Shown piece by piece: positions 60,512 through 64,000 of a DNA stretch of 64,000 nt. The number at the start of each line of letters is the position of its first letter. Position 1 is the first letter of the stretch. The DNA is taken from assembly GCA_023459495.1 (NCBI GenBank), contig JAEWTL010000074.1, positions 1 through 64,000 on the forward strand, read 5' to 3'. Made by a program: the position numbers and the translations under genes. The stretch comes from Bacillota bacterium (GTDB lineage Bacteria > Bacillota > Clostridia > Christensenellales > SZUA-584). The notes beneath the pieces were generated by a model, which saw only the letters and a program-made list of their open reading frames with translations, did not search any database and was not told the origin of the DNA.

Positions 60512-60780
60512 TTTGGTTTTACCCTCCTTTATCTCAAGCACATCATGTGCGCTTTTACGTAAGGCTGACGTCTGGCTTTTCACAAGCTTCACTGCGGGCA
60601 GGGAATTCAGCGGATCCGCTTTGCGGGCGGGGCTGATGCCTGGCCCGGAAAGGGAAACGGCGGTATCCTTCACTGCACAGGGCAGCGTGCCTGCTGTTCC
60701 GCACTCGCGGGGGGAAGCCCCCAATGAGCACGGAACCGAAAAACCAGACTGCAGACCTTCATGTTACCAAGACATGCCTT
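60512..60780 (-). other. Intergenic region upstream of the SPFH gene
   Basis: No gene is supported. A short GGGGGCTTCCCCCC hairpin lies near 60713-60728. An open frame here is the upstream extension of the SPFH gene and a shadow over the tRNA-like sequence, with no start site. Confidence 0.4.
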
Positions 60781-60797
60781 ATCCGGGCACTCCCATT

Positions 60798-60812
60798 GTG
60801 GATTCGAACCAC
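60798..60812 (-). other. tRNA T-arm-like hairpin downstream of the permuted tRNA
   Basis: On the minus strand GTGG, loop TTCGAAT, CCAC: a consensus T-arm. The following bases (AATGGGA) find no complementary 5' acceptor strand nearby, so this is either a remnant of a second tRNA or a processing signal. Confidence 0.5.
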
Positions 60813-60833
60813 GCGCTATAAGCGTTGCCAATT

Positions 60834-60910
60834 CAGATTGCTCTACCCACTGAGCTACGCAAACTCTTAATTTGCGGAAGGAGTTGAACCTTCGACACAT
60901 CCGGTTGCGG
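60834..60910 (-). tRNA. Candidate circularly permuted tRNA (3' half before 5' half)
   Basis: Reading the minus strand: CGGAT (60903-60899), variable GTGTC, T-stem GAAGG, T-loop TTCAACT, CCTTC, acceptor CGCAAAT (60876-60870), T73, linker AAGA, then acceptor GTTTGCG (60864-60858), T8-A9, D-stem GCTC/GAGC with loop AGTGGGTA, A26 and ATCTG (60838-60834). Acceptor strands pair over 7 bp (one G-T), and ATCTG pairs with CGGAT over 5 bp (one G-T). T8, A14, G18-G19, T54-A58 and C56 are all kept. CCGCAAC lies just before CGGAT; if it is the anticodon loop, the anticodon is GCA (Cys, consistent with U73), but U33 would be C. Confidence 0.5.
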
Positions 60911-60988
60911 GACGGTCCGGAATACATGAGGCCAGTGGCCAAATGCACCGCGCAGGGCTTGAAGCCTGCCGCTTAGGGATATCCCGCA
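60904..60988 (-). ncRNA. Structured leader of the permuted tRNA
   Basis: TGCGGGA (60988-60982) pairs with TCCCGCA (60912-60906), enclosing a GCAGG/CCTGC hairpin and a TGCAT/ATGTA stem capped by GGCC/GGCC. The closing helix covers the bases that would be the GCA anticodon. The region 60989-61187 beyond it shows no gene. Confidence 0.4.
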
Positions 60989-61187
60989 CAGCTTTTGCTG
61001 TATGCACATTCTAATCAAAAGAACAAGTAAGATCATTAAAAAAAGTGTGCGAAAGGCGGAAAGGCAGCACAAGATGCGCCGGTTCGCGTTTTCAAGGCGT
61101 GGTTGTCGTATGATTGTGGAGAAAAAACGGATAAAAAATGCAGCAGCTCTCCCTGTCATGGTATAATCAGCCTAAGGGGGTGACTGG

Positions 61188-61865
61188 ATGGTTAGGATAT
61201 TGCTGGCGGACGATGACCCACGCATCCGCGCGATCGTCAGGGAGTATTCGCAGGCGGAAGACTGGGCGTTTGCGGAAGCGGGCGACGGGGAAGAAGCGCT
61301 CAAATTGTTTGGCGCTGAGGAAGTCTCCCTTGTGGTTTTGGATGTTATGATGCCAAAGCTGGACGGCTGGGCTGTGCTCAAGCAGATTCGCAAGACCAGC
61401 CAGGTGCCCGTCATCTTGCTTACGGCCCGCAACGAGGAGTACGACCGACTGCTGGGCTTCGAGCTGGGCGTGGACGACTATATCGGCAAGCCGTTCAGTC
61501 CGCGTGAGCTTATCGCGCGCATCAAGGCGCTGCTCAAACGCGCGGGCACGGCGTCCGCTCCGGCTGAACACTATGAATTTAAAGGGTTGTCTGTAGATAT
61601 GCAGGCCCATATCGTCCGGGTTGACGGGGATATGGCGGCGCTGACGCCCAAGGAATATGACCTGCTGGCGTTCTTCATTGCCCGGCCCGGCGTGGCGTTT
61701 ACACGGGACCAGCTGCTCAACCACGTCTGGGGATACGATTATTTCGGTGATGCCCGCACCGTGGATACCCATATCAAGAGCCTGCGGGACAAGTTGGGTA
61801 AATATAGGGAACTGATCGTGACGGTATGGGGCACCGGCTACCGGTTTACAGGAGGCAAGCCATGA
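61188..61865 (+). CDS. OmpR-family response regulator
   Basis: 225 residues from ATG 61188 (AAGGGGGTG upstream). Receiver: D8-D9-D10, D53 in LVVLDVMMP, K103 in YIGKPFS. Winged helix: ALTPKEYDLLAFFIARPG and TVDTHIKSLRDKLGKY. It overlaps the sensor kinase start by 4 bp, forming a two-gene signalling unit. Regulated genes are not evident. Confidence 0.93.
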   Translation: MVRILLADDDPRIRAIVREYSQAEDWAFAEAGDGEEALKLFGAEEVSLVVLDVMMPKLDGWAVLKQIRKTSQVPVILLTARNEEYDRLLGFELGVDDYIGKPFSPRELIARIKALLKRAGTASAPAEHYEFKGLSVDMQAHIVRVDGDMAALTPKEYDLLAFFIARPGVAFTRDQLLNHVWGYDYFGDARTVDTHIKSLRDKLGKYRELIVTVWGTGYRFTGGKP

Positions 61866-63208
61866 AGAAGATCGGGTTTAAGCTGTTCCTTGGCTTTTTG
61901 TGCATGGCAGTGATCACGATCGGCCTCCTGTGGCTCATTCAGGCGGTGTTCTTAAAGGACAGCTATTTAAACCAACGGTTGGACAGCATATCGGCTGCGC
62001 TGGATAGTGCGGCAGGTGAAGAAAATATCGACTACGCCGGGCTGGAGGCACAGCAGAATATCAGCCTGCTTGCGGTGGATTCTGGCGGCAGCATTTTATA
62101 TATGTCGGACGGCCTGCCGATGCGCGGACAGCTGCAAAAGCAAATCCCCACCCTGTTGGCGCAAAGCGGGACCGGTCAGGTGGAGTTTTTGCAGGCTGAG
62201 TCCAAGGATGCGCGCTATGCCATGGTGAGCAGACAGCTATCGGAGGACGTGTTTGTATTCGCCGTGTTTTCGATGGTGGATGTGAACGAAGCGTCTCGTC
62301 TGCTCCTGCAGCAGCTTTGGATTGTGACGGCGGTGCTGGCCGCGGTTTCCGTGCTGCTGGCGCTGGTGCTGTCGCGCATGTTCGCAAAGCCTATCACGGA
62401 CGTGACGGGCGCGGCCCGCATGATGGCGGAAGGAAAGACGGATGTGGCCCTGCCGGTCAGATCACGGGACGAGATTGGCCAACTGACGCAGGCGTTGAAC
62501 GAGCTGGGGCAGGAACTGGGCAAAACCGAAAGTCTGCGCCGCGAGCTCATAGCCAACGTGTCCCATGAACTGCGCAGCCCGCTTGCCGTCATTCAGGGCT
62601 ATGCGGAAACCGTGCGGGATGTGACGTGGCCCAATGAGGAAAAGCGCACCGCGCAGCTTACGATGATATCGGATGAGGCATCGCGCCTCAGCCGCATTGT
62701 GACCGATATACTGGATTATTCAAGGATGCAGGCGGGCGTCGACCCGGTGGTGATTGCGGCATTCGCGCTGCGCCCCGTACTTGAGGACATGGCTGGCCGG
62801 TACGAAGTGGCGGCAAAAGAAAAGCAGGTCCGGATTGAACTGGACTGTGACAATATGGCGGTCCGCTTCGACAGGGGCAAACTGCTGCAGGTGCTGAGTA
62901 ACCTTTTGAGCAACGCCGTCCAGCACGCGCCGGAGCAGTCCGCGGTCACAATCCGTGCCGAGCAGCTCGCGGGCCAGGCAAGGATATCGGTGGTGAACGC
63001 CGGAAAGCCTATACCCGCGGAGGAGCTGGACCGTATCTGGGAGCGCTATCACCGCGTCCCGCAAACCCAGGGCAGCAAGGCTGTGGGCACCGGACTGGGT
63101 CTCTCCATGGTTAAAAGCATATTGGAACTGCACGATGTGCCGTTTGGTGTAACCAGCGATACAAAAGGCACCGTGTTCTGGTTTGAAACGGTGCCGATGG
63201 ATCGATAA
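61862..63208 (+). CDS. Sensor histidine kinase with HAMP domain
   Basis: 448 residues from ATG 61862 (ATGA overlap). Two helices (about 8-30 and 150-172) flank an extracellular sensor of about 120 residues. HAMP follows (about 173-225), then HisKA with the phospho-His in NVSHELRSPLAVIQGY, and HATPase with N-box LLQVLSNLLSNAVQHAP, G1 VVNAGKPI and G2 GTGLGLSMVKS. G1 lacks the usual Asp-x-Gly (reads NAGKPI), common in this group. Signal unknown. Confidence 0.92.
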   Translation: MKKIGFKLFLGFLCMAVITIGLLWLIQAVFLKDSYLNQRLDSISAALDSAAGEENIDYAGLEAQQNISLLAVDSGGSILYMSDGLPMRGQLQKQIPTLLAQSGTGQVEFLQAESKDARYAMVSRQLSEDVFVFAVFSMVDVNEASRLLLQQLWIVTAVLAAVSVLLALVLSRMFAKPITDVTGAARMMAEGKTDVALPVRSRDEIGQLTQALNELGQELGKTESLRRELIANVSHELRSPLAVIQGYAETVRDVTWPNEEKRTAQLTMISDEASRLSRIVTDILDYSRMQAGVDPVVIAAFALRPVLEDMAGRYEVAAKEKQVRIELDCDNMAVRFDRGKLLQVLSNLLSNAVQHAPEQSAVTIRAEQLAGQARISVVNAGKPIPAEELDRIWERYHRVPQTQGSKAVGTGLGLSMVKSILELHDVPFGVTSDTKGTVFWFETVPMDR

Positions 63209-63224
63209 AGACTTTTGATTACGT

Positions 63225-63335
63225 GAGGGCTGGCACCAGTAGGTGCCTGCGGGAGGGAATATGGCCTAAACGGTCACTCCCTCCGGCGCTACGCGCCACC
63301 TCCCTCACCCGAGGGAGGCTAGTGTGCGGTAACGT
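63225..63335. repeat. Short dispersed repeat with GGAGGTGGCGCG core
   Basis: Contains CTCCCTCCGGCGCTACGCGCCACCTCCCTC and CCGAGGGAGG, plus a GGCACC...GGTGCC pair. Its core matches, inverted, the element at 47518-47565. The rest of 63209-63385 shows no gene. Confidence 0.6.
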
Positions 63336-63385
63336 TTGTAACGATGTTTCCCTATGATACAAGTACGCCAGCCTTGCTCTGCTAA

Positions 63386-64000
63386 TTAGTCAAACAACAG
63401 ATGTTTAAACTCACTGAAATCCATGCCTGCGCTGAGCGCCGCTGTTTTAATCGTATTTGTCGCCGGGTAATCTTCGGGCAGACCCAGCTTGACGTACATC
63501 TCTTCCAGCGGCATTTGCAGCGCGTCGCTCACTGCCTGCAGCGTCATCGAGCCTCGGATGTCGCTGGGCGCATATCCGTTGATTTCTGTATAGTCTTCTT
63601 CCCCGCCTTCAGCGATGACGCTTTCATTGCCCGCTTCTCCGTTTTCGCCGCTTTCTTCTCCAATATGTGAATCCTCTGTTATATTCAGATATCGGTTGGG
63701 CAGCAGTTGCATTGACCCGGTGGCGTACGCCACGCCCATGGGTACAAAGAACAGGGCCAGAGCAAGCACGGTTGCGAGTATGGGGTGCAACGCTTTTTTG
63801 CGGCCAAAGCCCGCCTGCAGCGCCCCCCGGCTGGGGCATACGTTAACGCAGTCGTTGCAGTTGATGCACTCCATATCCGTGATCTTTTCTTTCTGCGCGT
63901 TCATGATTTCCACGTTCATGGGGCAGACTTTGTTGCATAGGCCGCAGCTGATGCATTTGTCCTTATTGATGCGCACCGCATACGGGCTGACCTTGCCGAT
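63386..64000 (-). CDS. 4Fe-4S ferredoxin-type membrane protein, 5' truncated by window end
   Basis: The frame is open to the window edge (IGKVSPYAVRINKD before the first cluster), so the N-terminal part is missing. Two 4Fe-4S motifs follow: CISCGLCNKVCP and CINCNDCVNVCP. After one helix (about 80 bp-equivalent residues later, ATVLALALFFVPMGVAYA) comes an acidic linker and a C-terminal domain ending in GMDFSEFKHLLF. The arrangement resembles polyferredoxin membrane proteins (NapH/RnfB-like) that move electrons at the membrane. Confidence 0.8.
   Translation of the reverse strand: MGKVSPYAVRINKDKCISCGLCNKVCPMNVEIMNAQKEKITDMECINCNDCVNVCPSRGALQAGFGRKKALHPILATVLALALFFVPMGVAYATGSMQLLPNRYLNITEDSHIGEESGENGEAGNESVIAEGGEEDYTEINGYAPSDIRGSMTLQAVSDALQMPLEEMYVKLGLPEDYPATNTIKTAALSAGMDFSEFKHLLFD

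Noticed and set aside
60798..60864. A single ordinary tRNA read in the normal order
   Set aside because: The 5' acceptor GTTTGCG does not pair with the bases after the downstream T-arm (AATGGGA), and no anticodon stem forms; pairing works only with the half located upstream.
60670..60948. Open frame with a VAQWVEQSELATLIARGSNP-type translation
   Set aside because: This is the well-known spurious translation of tRNA sequence; it only confirms tRNA-like DNA here.
60904..60988. Selenocysteine tRNA (a TTCAA loop is present)
   Set aside because: The loop is 8 bases with no matching long acceptor or T-arm in place.
60700..60990. Permuted group I intron around the tRNA halves
   Set aside because: A short P1-like pairing (TGAAT with GTTCG) can be drawn, but I found no P7 or core elements, so I do not claim it.
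1..64000. CRISPR array or cas genes
   Set aside because: No regularly spaced direct repeats and no Cas-like proteins were seen.
1..64000. Transposase, integrase or prophage genes
   Set aside because: None of the credible genes resembles these; only small non-coding repeats are present.

Overview
The window looks like chromosomal DNA of a spore-forming, anaerobic Clostridia-class Bacillota. The evidence is spo0A, an rplI/dnaB/gdpP/DUF2232 block of the kind found near Firmicute origins, three 16-bp parS-type sites at 716-894, a rubredoxin/flavodiiron pair for oxygen scavenging, Bce-type two-component/ABC genes, and sigma-A promoters with GGAGG ribosome sites. Base composition is moderately GC-rich by eye (not computed). 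The parS cluster together with dnaB and rplI places the window on the origin side of the chromosome. I did not see dnaA or an origin itself.

Layout. 1-3.7 kb: tautomerase, parS cluster, CvpA-like protein, DUF5711 protein and lipid kinase. 3.9-6.6 kb: PHP phosphoesterase, zinc ribbon, DUF1858, rubredoxin and flavodiiron protein. 6.8-11.7 kb: glycosyltransferase-like protein, sodium:solute symporter, Crp/Fnr regulator diverging from a DMT transporter. 11.8-14.5 kb: a TetR-controlled flavin redox operon. 14.5-16.7 kb: patatin and a serpin lipoprotein. 16.9-22.9 kb: dnaB, rplI, gdpP, DUF2232, MazG-like and spo0A, all leftward. 23.2-32.7 kb: SANT-like regulator, zinc-ribbon proteins, a methyltransferase behind a structured leader, a YtrABC-like operon, lysoplasmalogenase, GNAT protein and a DUF5050 lipoprotein. 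32.8-38.5 kb: an LRR lipoprotein broken by an in-frame stop, a Ser/Thr kinase-LRR protein with an HTH partner, and an EAL/HDOD protein. 38.7-47.4 kb: TetR/SCP2/M24 cluster, lipoprotein, Bce-like resistance module, ArsC/Spx-like and TfoX C-terminal proteins. 47.6-49.2 kb: D-aminoacylase-like protein.

49.4-54.5 kb is the most unusual protein locus: a SipW-type signal peptidase with three candidate SipW-dependent secreted proteins. One is fused to a cellulose-binding-like domain. SipW is translationally linked to an ABC-ATPase homologue lacking every catalytic motif, and to a permease fused to a signal-peptidase fold that has lost its catalytic serine and base. This reads as a matrix-fibre or surface-display system with a non-enzymatic ABC/peptidase-like accessory pair. 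Next to it lie a membrane transglutaminase-like protein, two WYL regulators, a DUF6273 C-type-lectin-like protein and an SPFH protein.

At 60.83-60.91 kb (minus strand) there is a tRNA whose 3' half lies upstream of its 5' half. Acceptor stem, anticodon stem, variable loop, T-arm, D-arm and tertiary-contact bases all fit a circularly permuted tRNA, but the anticodon-loop junction is unresolved. The window ends with a two-component system and the 5'-truncated end of a ferredoxin-type membrane protein.
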